Notes: generated by a model from the sequence alone, not told the origin. Positions 33,804-42,713 are shown, numbered from the stretch's first letter. The stretch: DNA of 64,000 nt from Pseudalkalibacillus salsuginis (GCF_021646685.1 NZ_JAKJHW010000003.1:62001-126000); one strand, 5' to 3'. Made by a program: numbers and translations.

Positions 33804-34673
33804 ATGGTTTTTGGTTCAATTGAAGCTGGCGGGACGAAGTTTGTGTGTGGGATCGGTACCGAAAACGGAGAAATCCTTGAGAAGATCACGATTCCGACGA
33901 CCACACCTGACGAAACGTTGAGCCAGGTGGTCGAATTTTTCAAAATGAAAAAGATTGAAGCTTTGGGGATCGGTTCGTTCGGCCCTGTCGATCTGAATCC
34001 TGATAGTCCTACATATGGGTTTATTACATCTACGCCAAAAAAATATTGGAACAACGCTGATATTGTCGGCCAAATGAAGAAGCATTTTAACGTACCGATT
34101 GGATTTGATACCGATGTGAATGCGGCTGCACTCGGAGAAATGGAGTGGGGGGCGGCACAAGGACTTGATAGCTGTCTCTATATGACGGTTGGGACCGGAA
34201 TCGGAGTCGGTGCGATTTCGGAAGGCAGGATCATTCATGGCATGCTTCATCCCGAAATGGGGCATATTCTTGTTCGTCGCCATGAAGAGGATCCATTTGA
34301 AGGGAAGTGCCCTTACCACGGAGACTGTTTGGAGGGGCTGGCTGCTGGCCCGGCAATTGAAGCGCGATGGGGGCTTGCAGGGATTGAATTGACTGAACGA
34401 GCGGAAGTTTGGGAGCTTGAAGCGTTTTACATTGCACAGGCCATTGTGAATTACATACTCGTGTTGTCGCCGAAACGACTGGTGCTTGGCGGTGGTGTAA
34501 TGAAGCAAGCCCATTTGTTCCCGCTCGTACGGGATAATGTCGTGAAGCTGTTGAATGGCTACATCCAGCATGAAAACATTTTGGAAAAGATCGATGAGTA
34601 CATCGTGCCGCCAGGATTAGGCGATCATGCAGGATTATACGGTGGGATTGCGTTGGCAAAAAGGGCTTTGTGA
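33804..34673 (+). CDS. ROK-family fructokinase
   Basis: A 289-residue sugar kinase. FGSIEAGGTKFVCGIG is the ATP phosphate-binding loop, FDTDVNAAALGEMEWGAA holds the catalytic Asp region, and HPEMGHILV with CPYHGDCLEGLAAGPA forms the ROK zinc site (His and three Cys). This matches ScrK/GmuE-type fructokinases of Bacillus. ATG at 33804 follows AAAAGGAG. It lies 65 bases after manA in what is likely one transcript, ending at the bidirectional terminator at 34779. Confidence 0.9.
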   Translation: MVFGSIEAGGTKFVCGIGTENGEILEKITIPTTTPDETLSQVVEFFKMKKIEALGIGSFGPVDLNPDSPTYGFITSTPKKYWNNADIVGQMKKHFNVPIGFDTDVNAAALGEMEWGAAQGLDSCLYMTVGTGIGVGAISEGRIIHGMLHPEMGHILVRRHEEDPFEGKCPYHGDCLEGLAAGPAIEARWGLAGIELTERAEVWELEAFYIAQAIVNYILVLSPKRLVLGGGVMKQAHLFPLVRDNVVKLLNGYIQHENILEKIDEYIVPPGLGDHAGLYGGIALAKRAL

Positions 34674-34684
34674 GCAGCCACCCT

Positions 34685-34783
34685 TTATTTTGGCAAAATC
34701 TCGGCTTATTTTAACAAATCCGAAGGTTATTCTGACAAAACGCGAGTTTATTTTGACGAAATTCCATATTATTCTAACAAAAG
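34685..34783. repeat. 21-bp phased tandem repeat (five units)
   Basis: Units begin at 34685, 34706, 34727, 34748 and 34769 (partial), each TTATTYT(g/a)ACAAA-like followed by about nine variable bases. The period is 21 bases, two helical turns. The same design occurs near 1030-1100, 15990-16080 and 42802-42897. Confidence 0.8.
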
Positions 34784-34814
34784 GACTCAGAGCGCAAACT
34801 CATGAGTCCTTTTT
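34779..34814. terminator. Bidirectional terminator
   Basis: AAAAGGACTCA (34779-34789) pairs with TGAGTCCTTTT (34803-34813). It lies between the convergent fructokinase gene and the cytochrome oxidase operon and has T-runs on both strands. Confidence 0.88.
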
Positions 34815-34821
34815 CCATACT

Positions 34822-35091
34822 CTATTCCAGCAGCATTAAGTAAAGGATCGCTAATCCGGCGATGAGCAGGCCGCTGCTGATGGTCACCCATTTGTAGCCT
34901 CGCCTTCCCTGTTGGATGTCCATGAACCAGACAAGTTGGATGGTGGCTTGTATAACGGCTAAAATCAGCAACATGATGAGTAACCAGAGAGGAATCGTAC
35001 CGATCGACATCACGAGATAAAACGCAATTCCGCTGAACGTCAACATCAGGAAGAAACCGATCCATTGGCGTACATTCAGAGAGAGTTTCAA
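34822..35091 (-). CDS. ctaF: Cytochrome c oxidase subunit IV (caa3)
   Basis: An 89-residue protein with three hydrophobic segments (IGFFLMLTFSGIAFYLVM; LWLLIMLLILAVIQATIQL; ISSGLLIAGLAILYLM) and the family motif VWFMDIQQG before helix three. It is the last gene of ctaCDEF, overlapping ctaE by four bases, and ends at the bidirectional terminator. Confidence 0.9.
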   Translation of the reverse strand: MKLSLNVRQWIGFFLMLTFSGIAFYLVMSIGTIPLWLLIMLLILAVIQATIQLVWFMDIQQGRRGYKWVTISSGLLIAGLAILYLMLLE

Positions 35092-35702
35092 TAGATGATC
35101 CCTGCCTTTCCGATCAGATAGACGACTGTAAAGATGAAAATCCAGACAACATCAACGAAATGCCAGTATAGGCTGAATGCTTCCAGTTTCGCTTTCGTAT
35201 AAGAGGTGATCCTTTCTCTTTTAAGATGGATGAGGAGAAGGACCATCCAGGTGCATCCAGCTAAAACGTGAGTACCGTGCGTGCCGACCAATATATAGAA
35301 GGAAGACATGAACGGACTTGATGTAAAGGTGTGTCCTTCTCTCACATATTTGAAAAATTCATGTGCTTCTAGACCTAAAAAGGCAGCGCCAAGAACGAAT
35401 GTGGAGATCAGGAAGAAGAAGCTTTTTTTATAATGGTTTTTTTTCGCTCCTAAAAAGGATTGCGCACAGGTAAAACTGCTCGACAGCAGAAGGAACGTCG
35501 CTAGAATCGTTTGCTTCAGCTCGAATAGCTCCCCAGGGGATTCACCTGGGACCGTATGGTTGTTCAGTGTAAGGTAGACGCCGAACAAACAGCCGAAGAG
35601 AACGATTTCCGCGCCGATAAAAAACCAGAGTCCAAGGACCCTATCCGCGGTTTCTTCCTCCGTGAATTCTTTTGAAAAGACGATTTTTTCCTCTGCCATC
35701 AT
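35088..35702 (-). CDS. ctaE: Cytochrome c oxidase subunit III (caa3)
   Basis: A 203-204-residue protein with five membrane segments, the usual number for Bacillus CtaE. LWFFIGAEIVLFGCLFGVYL, VGTHGTHVLAG and WHFVDVVWIFIFTVVYL are conserved family segments. The start is the ATG overlapping the ctaD stop (ATGA, 35702), or the next codon. It stabilises the catalytic core and is part of the proton-pumping terminal oxidase. Confidence 0.93.
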   Translation of the reverse strand: MMAEEKIVFSKEFTEEETADRVLGLWFFIGAEIVLFGCLFGVYLTLNNHTVPGESPGELFELKQTILATFLLLSSSFTCAQSFLGAKKNHYKKSFFFLISTFVLGAAFLGLEAHEFFKYVREGHTFTSSPFMSSFYILVGTHGTHVLAGCTWMVLLLIHLKRERITSYTKAKLEAFSLYWHFVDVVWIFIFTVVYLIGKAGIIY

Positions 35703-37645
35703 TCTTCTCCCCCTATCTTCTCATCAGGATGGGTTTTCGGGGTCACCATTTTCCTGCCTGAATCCTGAAAAGAATGCAGAACCATCAACCCGATGACACC
35801 AAGCAGACCGACCAGTTGGAAGTACCAAACCTCAACGATGATGCCGAATGACCCGATCAGCATGAACATGCCGATCAACATCGGTTTTGCGGTGTCGAGC
35901 GGCATTCGAATCGGGGAGAGTTCTTCTGCTGCCTCCAACCGGCCATTCTGGTATTTCTTCGCCTGCCACCAAGCATCGCTGCTATACACCTTTGGAAGCC
36001 GGGCGAAATTGTATTCAGGCGGAGGGGAGGGGATCGTCCATTCGATGGTCCTCCCATCCCATGGGTCATTTCCGACTTCACGTGGACTATGGCGATAGCT
36101 TTGATAGATGTTCCATAAAAAGATCATCATACTTCCACCCATCATGAAAGCTCCGACCGTACTGGCCAAGTTCAAACCTGTAAGCCCATCCTCAGGAAGA
36201 TAGGTGAAAACCCTTCTCGGCATACCCTTCAGTCCCATGATGTGCATCGGGAAAAACGTAATATGGAATCCGATCAGGAACGTCCAGAAATGCCACTTTC
36301 CAAGCACATCATTGAGCATGAAGCCGAACAATTTCGGCCACCAGTAATACACGCCTGCAAAAATGCCGAGGATTGTCCCGCCTACGATCACATAATGGAA
36401 ATGGCCGACCACGAAATAGCTGTCATGATATTGATAATCTGCGGGTACAGTCGCAAGCATGACTCCGGTGACACCGCCGATTACGAACGATGGGATGAAT
36501 CCGAGCGAGAACAGCATCGGTGTATTGAACGTGATGACGCCTCCTCTGATGGTGAACAGCCAGTTGAAGATCTTGATTCCGGTCGGCACCGCAATCGACA
36601 TGGTTGAAATCGCAAAAATCGCATTGGAAGTCGGACCGAGGCCAACTGTAAACATGTGATGGATCCATACCATGAAGCCGAGGAAACCGATCAGCACAAG
36701 TGCGATGACCATTGAGCTGTACCCGAACAATCGTTTTTTCGCGAATGTCGTGATCACATCGGAAAAGATGCCAAATGCGGGAAGAATCAAAATATAGACT
36801 TCCGGGTGCCCGAAAATCCAAAATAGATGCTGCCAGATCAAGGAGTTTCCTGCATCCGCTGCAAGCATGCCTGTTCCATATAACCGGTCGAACATCAACA
36901 AAAGCAATGCGACAGTAAGCGCTGGAAAGGCGAAAAGGATGAGAATCGAGGTCACCAGTGTTGCCCATGTGAACAGCGGCATCCTCATCAATTTCATCCC
37001 GGGAGTCCGTTTATTGATGATCGTGACGAGAAAATTGATCGCCGTCAGCAGTGTCCCGATTCCGGAGACTTGAAGGCCAAGACTGTAGTAATCATTGCCC
37101 GTAGCTGGTGTGAATTCATCCAGTGCAAGAGGGACATAGGACGTCCATCCGGCAGTCGGTGATCCGCCGAGAACGAAACTGATATTGATCAATGCCCCGC
37201 CAGCCAAAAACAGCCAGAAACTTAATGCATTCAGGAACGGAAATGCAAGATCCCTTGCCCCGATCTGGAGAGGGACCGCAACGTTCATCAATCCGATGAT
37301 CAACGGCATCGCGACGAAAAAGATCATCGTCGTCCCATGTGTCGTCATCATCTGGTTATACTTATCACCCTGAAAGACCCAGAATTCATTTTGGGGCAGG
37401 GCCAATTGAGCTCTGATAATCAGCGCATCGAGTCCGGCCCGGAGAAAAAAGGCGAAGCCCGCTGAAAGGTAAAGGATTCCAACCTTGCTATGATGGGTCG
37501 TTTTCACATAACGCCATAAAGCCCCCCATTTTTTATAATAAGTCAGGAAAACGACTGCAGCGATTCCCATAAGGAAAATCGATAGATACCCGGCAATGAT
37601 ATCGGAAACAAGTCTGATTTTCTCGCCGAAGAAATAGAAGCTCAT
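35699..37645 (-). CDS. ctaD: Cytochrome c oxidase subunit I (caa3)
   Basis: A 648-residue heme-copper oxidase catalytic subunit. FWIFGHPEVYILILPAFG carries the CuB His and cross-linked Tyr, VWIHHMFTVGL the two further CuB His ligands, and VVGHFHYVIVGG the heme His pair. The length and extra C-terminal helices fit the caa3 type. It reduces O2 to water with proton pumping. It overlaps ctaC by four bases. Confidence 0.96.
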   Translation of the reverse strand: MSFYFFGEKIRLVSDIIAGYLSIFLMGIAAVVFLTYYKKWGALWRYVKTTHHSKVGILYLSAGFAFFLRAGLDALIIRAQLALPQNEFWVFQGDKYNQMMTTHGTTMIFFVAMPLIIGLMNVAVPLQIGARDLAFPFLNALSFWLFLAGGALINISFVLGGSPTAGWTSYVPLALDEFTPATGNDYYSLGLQVSGIGTLLTAINFLVTIINKRTPGMKLMRMPLFTWATLVTSILILFAFPALTVALLLLMFDRLYGTGMLAADAGNSLIWQHLFWIFGHPEVYILILPAFGIFSDVITTFAKKRLFGYSSMVIALVLIGFLGFMVWIHHMFTVGLGPTSNAIFAISTMSIAVPTGIKIFNWLFTIRGGVITFNTPMLFSLGFIPSFVIGGVTGVMLATVPADYQYHDSYFVVGHFHYVIVGGTILGIFAGVYYWWPKLFGFMLNDVLGKWHFWTFLIGFHITFFPMHIMGLKGMPRRVFTYLPEDGLTGLNLASTVGAFMMGGSMMIFLWNIYQSYRHSPREVGNDPWDGRTIEWTIPSPPPEYNFARLPKVYSSDAWWQAKKYQNGRLEAAEELSPIRMPLDTAKPMLIGMFMLIGSFGIIVEVWYFQLVGLLGVIGLMVLHSFQDSGRKMVTPKTHPDEKIGGEE

Positions 37646-38673
37646 CGTTTTTCACCTTCCTTTACATTCAGGGACATCAAGTAATCGATCAAGTCTTCTT
37701 TTTCCTCTTCAGTAAAGTCCGTTTTGAAGGAAGGCATCTTGGCCCCCGGTTTGACCTTTCGCGGGTCATCGAGCCATTTTTTCAGATTGTCCCGATTGTT
37801 CGGGAGCACATTGGCAATCCGTTTCTGTGAAGCGAAATCACCGAGATGAGGGGCTGGAGATCCACTGACTTTAGGTTCTAATCCTTGTGAGCCATGACAG
37901 CTGAGGCATTGACCCTTGAAAATCTCCTCCCCCTTTGTCTCTGAATCTGTCAAACTAGTCTTGTTCGGTTGTTTCATACCGTCGACCCAGGCTTTGAATT
38001 CGGATTCTGTTTCCACTTTTACATGAAACCGCATGTAGGCATGTCCGGGTCCGCAGAGCTCGGCACACGAACCTCTGTACACACCGGTTTCATTTGGGAC
38101 GAAGGATAGTTTACCTTTTCTACCAGGGGTGGCGTCCTGTTTACCACCTAATTGCGGCACCCAGAAAGAGTGGATCGTATCCTCTGAAGTCAACTCTATG
38201 ATTACTTTTTTATCGACTGGGACATGGAGCGTTTCTGAAGTCGTAATCCCTTTTTCAGGATAATCAAACTCCCACCAGAATTGATGAGCGGTCACTTTGA
38301 CGACCAGCGCCCCATCACTGGCTTTCGTTTCCCGGTCAAGTTTATATGTATCCAGTACAGTCGGAACCGCTAAAATGGTTAGAATCAATATCGGTATGAG
38401 GGTCCAGGTGATTTCAAGTCTCTTATCCCCTGGCTTCTGATTTTCGGTTTCCGTTTCCCAGCCCGGTCTTTTGCGATATTTTACAACAAAAACCGTGAAC
38501 AGTACCGTGACAGTGATCAATACGATGGACATTAATGCGATACTGAGCTGGATCAAGGAAAGTTGGCTTTCTGCTGTGGAAGATTTAGGGTTGAGAACAT
38601 CCCACTTTGCTGGGGAACAACCTGTCAATAAGAGAAGAAATAAGATGACTCCGAACTTGTTCATTTTTTCCAC
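37642..38673 (-). CDS. ctaC: Cytochrome c oxidase subunit II with fused cytochrome c (caa3)
   Basis: A 343-residue lipoprotein: FLLLLTGCSPAKW is a lipobox. Two membrane helices follow, then the CuA domain with CAELCGPGHAYM ligands, and a C-terminal cytochrome c domain with CLSCH and the axial Met in KPGAKMPSF. The fused cytochrome defines caa3. GTG at 38673 follows GGGAGG at nine bases. It is first in ctaCDEF; heme A synthesis genes ctaA/ctaB and assembly factor ctaG are not adjacent. Confidence 0.95.
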   Translation of the reverse strand: MEKMNKFGVILFLLLLTGCSPAKWDVLNPKSSTAESQLSLIQLSIALMSIVLITVTVLFTVFVVKYRKRPGWETETENQKPGDKRLEITWTLIPILILTILAVPTVLDTYKLDRETKASDGALVVKVTAHQFWWEFDYPEKGITTSETLHVPVDKKVIIELTSEDTIHSFWVPQLGGKQDATPGRKGKLSFVPNETGVYRGSCAELCGPGHAYMRFHVKVETESEFKAWVDGMKQPNKTSLTDSETKGEEIFKGQCLSCHGSQGLEPKVSGSPAPHLGDFASQKRIANVLPNNRDNLKKWLDDPRKVKPGAKMPSFKTDFTEEEKEDLIDYLMSLNVKEGEKR

Positions 38674-38761
38674 TTGTCATGGCCTCCCATTCATGGAACA
38701 TATATGGTTCCTTCCACATATACCGATTTGATAAACGGGAGATTTGATAGATGGCGAAATT

Positions 38762-39496
38762 TTAGTTGGTGTCTTCAGGCTTCAAAGGCCACATGAGAAC
38801 ACGTCGTGATGGGCAATAGTGCACGTATAGCGGGGTATCTGTTGGAGGGAGCTTCATTTCCTCAATGTTGACTTCCGCCTCACTTACTTCCCACCTTTCA
38901 TGATGAATGTCCCCTCTTAGTAATGCCTTTCCCTTTTCCGTCCATAAAACATAGCGTTCAAGAAACCAATGGGTCAGGCTTCCTTTATCTGGTAGAAAGG
39001 GTTCGGAAATAGGCTGATAGCTCCCACGGAAAATACCCGGTGTTTTTCCTTTTCGTTTACTGAAGTAGGTGATGCGCCGGTTCTCTATAGACATGGACAT
39101 TTCCGCTTTAAAATAAGGTAAAGATACGGCTCTCGCACCAAGAACGACAGGAAGATGGTCCGCGTCCAGGCTGAAAAAATAAACCCCCGGAACCCCTTTG
39201 TGCTTTACATAGGTCCTTACATTCAACTCCAAATAAGAATGGAAAAAAGGGATTTTCGGTAGTCCTCGTACCCTCATATCGTTTACTGAGAATGGTATGA
39301 TACCGATCCACGCTTCTCCTTCAAAAGTGTCCAGCTCTAATGGAGCAGGGAAATGCTTATTCAACAGTTCCTTTGAAACAGGAAAATGCATGAACAACAA
39401 ATGGTCCCAGCGTTGCGTAAGCCTCCATTCATGGTTTGGGAGAGGCGCCGTCCGATGATCCGTTTTTTGAAGCAGTCCTTCTGCAAAGTCGACCAT
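38762..39496 (-). CDS. DUF2071 (YqjF-like) protein
   Basis: A 244-residue protein of the DUF2071 family. WDHLLFMHFPVSKELLNKHFP is the characteristic opening, and EGEAWIGIIPFSVNDMR and FFSLDADHLPVVLGAR are conserved blocks. ATG at 39496 follows AAAGGGATGATAAAC. It lies 88 bases upstream of ctaC on the same strand with no obvious terminator, so read-through into the oxidase operon is possible. Function unknown. Confidence 0.87.
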   Translation of the reverse strand: MVDFAEGLLQKTDHRTAPLPNHEWRLTQRWDHLLFMHFPVSKELLNKHFPAPLELDTFEGEAWIGIIPFSVNDMRVRGLPKIPFFHSYLELNVRTYVKHKGVPGVYFFSLDADHLPVVLGARAVSLPYFKAEMSMSIENRRITYFSKRKGKTPGIFRGSYQPISEPFLPDKGSLTHWFLERYVLWTEKGKALLRGDIHHERWEVSEAEVNIEEMKLPPTDTPLYVHYCPSRRVLMWPLKPEDTN

Positions 39497-39812
39497 GTTT
39501 ATCATCCCTTTCAATTTTTTTACACGCTATTGTTTTGTCTATCCATGAGTCGATCATGCTAAACCTTGCCCTATTAATATAAAATGAGGCTGTTCAATTA
39601 AGCGAAATTCACGACACTCCAGCGAAGTTTTCCTCATCAGTCTTCCAGTGACCTACGTGACTAAACGGGTCGCTTCCTCTTTTCTTCAACCCGTGGAAAG
39701 GGAGTGAGTTTCCCAGATAGGAGCAATTAAAAATAAAAGGGTTAAAAATCAAGTTTAATGGATTTAAATCCTAGGAATTAGTATAACCAAATTGCATAGA
39801 GGGGTGATGAAC
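39497..39812. other. Divergent intergenic region with decayed repeat
   Basis: TTCCTCATCAGTCTTCCAGTGACCTACGTGACTAAACGGGTCGCTTCCTCTTTTCTT (39629-39685, quoted here as one element by position; key core CTTCCAGTGACC) is a degenerate member of the mosaic repeat seen at 850-908 and 29930-29990. No gene. Confidence 0.55.
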
Positions 39813-39956
39813 ATGGTAAACGATAAAAAGAATAAAGATTCGAAAGAGCAAAGACAGAAGGAGAAGGACAGTGACCGTGATATCGAGCCTCAAAGAGAGG
39901 TGGAAGATGAGAAGAAAAATAAAGACAGCGAAAAGAACCCGGATGACTTTGAATAA
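39813..39956 (+). CDS. Small highly charged hypothetical protein (47 aa)
   Basis: ATG at 39813 with GAGGGGTGATGAAC upstream; stop at 39954-39956. The product (MVNDKKNKDSKEQRQKEK at its start, ending EKNPDDFE) is almost entirely Lys, Asp, Glu, Arg, Gln and Asn with no hydrophobic core, so it is probably disordered. It precedes the M14-like gene by 27 bases and may share its transcript. Function unknown. Confidence 0.65.
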   Translation: MVNDKKNKDSKEQRQKEKDSDRDIEPQREVEDEKKNKDSEKNPDDFE

Positions 39957-39983
39957 GTAGGTTACGAGGAAGGAGTGGAGGAA

Positions 39984-41117
39984 ATGAGAGAAACAGATGA
40001 TTATTTCAAAAGCACATATGAAGAGTCTCGTAATGTATTCAGGGAACATCTGGATAAGATTAAAAAGAAATGGCCGAGAGCTGGGTTATCAAACGAACCA
40101 ATCGGCAAGGAAAAGGACAATACGATCGATATGATTTATTCTGAAGCACGGGCGTCCAATGATCAGGTCGTCTTTCTTTCTTCAGGTTTGCACGGAATTG
40201 AAGGCTATGCTGGAGCGGCGATGCTTCATTTATTTGTCGACGAGTACCTTGATCAGATAGACCCTGAAACGACTGGCATCTGCCTCATCCACGTATTGAA
40301 CCCATGGGGCATGAGAAATGCTCGCCGGGTAACCGAAAATAACATTGATTTGAACCGGAATTTCTTTTATGACACGGTTCCTGAAGATATGAATGAAAAG
40401 TTTGCAAAAGAAAGCGATCTTTTTCTTCCGAACGGAAAAATCAAGGATGTAAAGAAGGAAAAGAAAGACTTATATGCCCAACTCACGAAAGGAATGGTAA
40501 AGGAAGGCTATAGCGGGGTCAAACGTGCCAAAAGCATGGGGCAGTTCGAGTTTGAGAAGGGTGTCTATTATGGAGGAAAGGCTGAGGAGCCATCAACGAC
40601 CTTCCTGAAAAAGGTACAGAAGTACTTATTATCCACTTATAAGAAAATCATCCATATGGATTGGCATACCGCACTCGGTCCGATGAATGAACTAACCATT
40701 GTAAATTCCACGTTCGACTCCCGCAGTGAAGAAGAATTGAAGTCTTTTTATAATCTGAAAAACATCCAAAAATCCTCACCGAAAGATGTAAAAGGGGATG
40801 CGACCAACTATTTCAATCAGTTGAAAGAGGAGGAATTTCCGGACAGGTATCTCTTTTCCGCCCTATTTGAATTCGGCACCTTTGGCACAAGCAAGAAAGC
40901 GGAGCTTCGCGAATTAACAACCATCGTTTTAGAAAACCAATTGTATTGGGAAGGAGCAGAGAAAGAAGAAGACCGTGAATGGGTCCTAGAGGAAACCCAC
41001 AATATGTTCTACCCGCCTAAACAGGAATGGCGAGAATCGGTCATCAAAGAAGGGCGGTCAGGGATTGAGAATGTGCTAGGCAGAGAAGGGATTCTAAAAA
41101 GGGAAGCTAAAGTCTGA
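39984..41117 (+). CDS. DUF2817 / M14-like carboxypeptidase-family protein
   Basis: A 377-residue protein of the DUF2817 family, related to zinc carboxypeptidases. VFLSSGLHGIEGYAGAAM supplies the H-x-x-E zinc ligands, NPWGMRNARRVTENNIDLNR the substrate-binding Arg/Asn block, and HMDWHTALG the third ligand His. ATG at 39984 follows AAGGAG at eight bases. No signal peptide, so it acts in the cytoplasm. Its substrate is unknown. Confidence 0.85.
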   Translation: MRETDDYFKSTYEESRNVFREHLDKIKKKWPRAGLSNEPIGKEKDNTIDMIYSEARASNDQVVFLSSGLHGIEGYAGAAMLHLFVDEYLDQIDPETTGICLIHVLNPWGMRNARRVTENNIDLNRNFFYDTVPEDMNEKFAKESDLFLPNGKIKDVKKEKKDLYAQLTKGMVKEGYSGVKRAKSMGQFEFEKGVYYGGKAEEPSTTFLKKVQKYLLSTYKKIIHMDWHTALGPMNELTIVNSTFDSRSEEELKSFYNLKNIQKSSPKDVKGDATNYFNQLKEEEFPDRYLFSALFEFGTFGTSKKAELRELTTIVLENQLYWEGAEKEEDREWVLEETHNMFYPPKQEWRESVIKEGRSGIENVLGREGILKREAKV

Positions 41118-41133
41118 ATATGGAGTGGTCAGT

Positions 41134-41280
41134 TTGAAGCAAATTCCGAACAAAACGCGATCCCTGTGGAGGGATGTTCAACCAGATGCCTTTCCTCCGG
41201 TTGCTGAAGATCTGGAGACATACCGGGGATCTCGTCGATACGACCTTTACCTAACAAAACCATTGAAAATGTTATATTGA
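41134..41280 (+). pseudogene. Short frame resembling the N-terminus of FAD-dependent oxidoreductases
   Basis: TTG at 41134, GGAG eight bases upstream, stop at 41278-41280, 48 codons. The product starts MKQIPNKTRSLWRDVQPDAF and continues PPVAEDLE, which resembles the 'LPxKTxSxWRD...FPxLxEDL' opening of FAD-dependent amine oxidoreductases, but the Rossmann GxGxxG that should follow is missing. Either a truncated remnant or a genuine small protein; I favour a remnant. Confidence 0.4.
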
Positions 41281-41372
41281 TATAATGTTTTAAGGTGCTC
41301 TGACCTGGGAATATTTAGTACAAGTCCTTGTTCTCAGGGGTTGGAAATAAATTGCAAGGGAGGGATGAAATC

Positions 41373-41756
41373 ATGGTCCATGTAAAAGCTCTGGCAATCA
41401 AAGGGGCGATGACACTTCCAATTTTGTATCTGATCCTCGGTTTAGGATACGGGATTTCCTTCATCAACGTGGTGATTTTAACAGTTATCCTGGGAGCAGT
41501 TTCCTATATCCTTGGAGATCTCTATGTCCTGCCAAAAACGACTAACATGAAAGCAACGATGGCCGATTTAGGTCTCACATTCGTGGTTGTATGGGTCGTC
41601 GGGATCATGATTACAGGTTTGCAAACAGGGACGATGGCAGGCGCAGCGGCAATTACAGCAGCTGTCATCGCAACAGGAGAACATTTTTTCCATTTCTATA
41701 TTTTAAGAAAAGAGCTTGGTCTTACGAAACATTTGAAAGCTTCGCACACCCACTAA
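41373..41756 (+). CDS. DUF2512 (YndM-like) membrane protein
   Basis: A 127-residue protein with four hydrophobic segments (LPILYLILGLGYGISFINVV; VILGAVSYILGDLYVLP; FVVVWVVGIMITGL; MAGAAAITAAVIATGEHFFH) in the DUF2512/YndM pattern. ATG at 41373 follows AAGGGAGGGATG. An extended -10 (TGATATAAT, 41279-41286) lies upstream. Members are small membrane proteins of unknown role in Bacillaceae. Confidence 0.85.
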   Translation: MVHVKALAIKGAMTLPILYLILGLGYGISFINVVILTVILGAVSYILGDLYVLPKTTNMKATMADLGLTFVVVWVVGIMITGLQTGTMAGAAAITAAVIATGEHFFHFYILRKELGLTKHLKASHTH

Positions 41757-41808
41757 ACCCTTGATATGATGCTGTTTTTAAAGACGGGTGGAAAGGAGGA
41801 AGCTGCCG

Positions 41809-42171
41809 ATGTTCAAGATTATTCCTAGCCGTGATGAATCTACGGTTGCGTTGGAAATCGAAGGTGAAGCGAAGGAAGAAGATGCTAGTAAGCTTGATCA
41901 ATATGTACAGGCGAATTTCAGGGAAAATGAATCGTTCAATATGCTTGTGATTTTTCATGATTTTGACAGCGCCACCTTCAAAGGTCTCGTCAAAGGGATG
42001 AAATTTGATACAAAGCGCTGGAATCAATTTAATAAATTTGCGATTCTCAGTGACAAAAAGGCGATGGAAACATTCACGAAAATGGGAGATCATCTTCCAG
42101 GTGTCACGGCAAAACACTTTAAGAAAAACGAGCAGGATCAAGCATGGAACTGGCTTAAAAAAGCAAGTTGA
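41809..42171 (+). CDS. STAS/SpoIIAA-like (SEC14-type) domain protein
   Basis: A 120-residue single-domain protein. MFKIIPSRDESTVALEIEGE begins the SpoIIAA-like fold; FNMLVIFHDFDSATFKGLVKG and FAILSDKKAMETFTKMG are conserved parts. ATG at 41809 follows GGAAAGGAGG. Proteins of this type bind lipophilic ligands in related folds; here the role is unknown. It may be co-transcribed with the DUF2512 gene 52 bases upstream. Confidence 0.83.
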   Translation: MFKIIPSRDESTVALEIEGEAKEEDASKLDQYVQANFRENESFNMLVIFHDFDSATFKGLVKGMKFDTKRWNQFNKFAILSDKKAMETFTKMGDHLPGVTAKHFKKNEQDQAWNWLKKAS

Positions 42172-42292
42172 CATGGAAAAGAAAGATGCAAATATAACAA
42201 AAAGTTAAACGGGAAAATTATAATAAAAGAACGTTTAGAATTTTGTACACGTGGAAATGTGCTTATAACTTCAACAAAAGGAGGAATTAAAA

Positions 42293-42634
42293 ATGGCACA
42301 AGACAAAAACAAAAACAAAATGAGTTATGAGGAAGCAGGACAAAAGGGCGGAGAAAAAACAGCCAAAGAACATGACAAGGAATTCTATCAAGAAATCGGT
42401 CAAAAAGGCGGAGAAAAAACAGCCCAAGAACATGATAAGGATTTCTATCAGGACATCGGTCAAAAAGGCGGAGAAACCACTTCTCAAGAGCATGGTAAAG
42501 AATTCTATCAAGACATCGGACAAAAAGGTGGAGAAACTACTTCTCAGGAGAAGGATAAGGAGTTCTATCAGGAGATCGGTGAAAAAGGTGGAAAACGAAG
42601 CAGCAGAGGCAATAACAGCAACAATAACCGTTAA
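42293..42634 (+). CDS. GsiB-like KGG-repeat stress protein
   Basis: A 113-residue hydrophilic protein made of about five 20-residue repeats of the form EFYQEIGQKGGEKTAQEHDK. This 'stress-induced KGG' repeat is the hallmark of GsiB and plant LEA group 1-like proteins, thought to protect against desiccation and general stress. AAAGGAGG precedes ATG. In Bacillus, gsiB is sigma-B dependent; GTTTAG (42233-42238), 13 bases, GGAAAT (42252-42257) is a weak match to a sigma-B promoter. A strong terminator follows. Confidence 0.92.
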   Translation: MAQDKNKNKMSYEEAGQKGGEKTAKEHDKEFYQEIGQKGGEKTAQEHDKDFYQDIGQKGGETTSQEHGKEFYQDIGQKGGETTSQEKDKEFYQEIGEKGGKRSSRGNNSNNNR

Positions 42635-42677
42635 TGGACAAGCCTCCTGAACCGCTTCGTCAAAATAAAACGTATTG

Positions 42678-42713
42678 AACAAGGATGCCAGCCCCACTGG
42701 CGTCCTTGTTTTT
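42678..42713 (+). terminator. Rho-independent terminator of the KGG-repeat gene
   Basis: AACAAGGATGCCAG (42678-42691) pairs with CTGGCGTCCTTGTT (42697-42710) around CCCCA, then TTT. Confidence 0.92.

Noticed and set aside
34627-34839. 70-codon frame running through the 21-bp repeat array
   Set aside because: It overlaps the fructokinase 3' end and the bidirectional terminator and contains only repeat-derived sequence.
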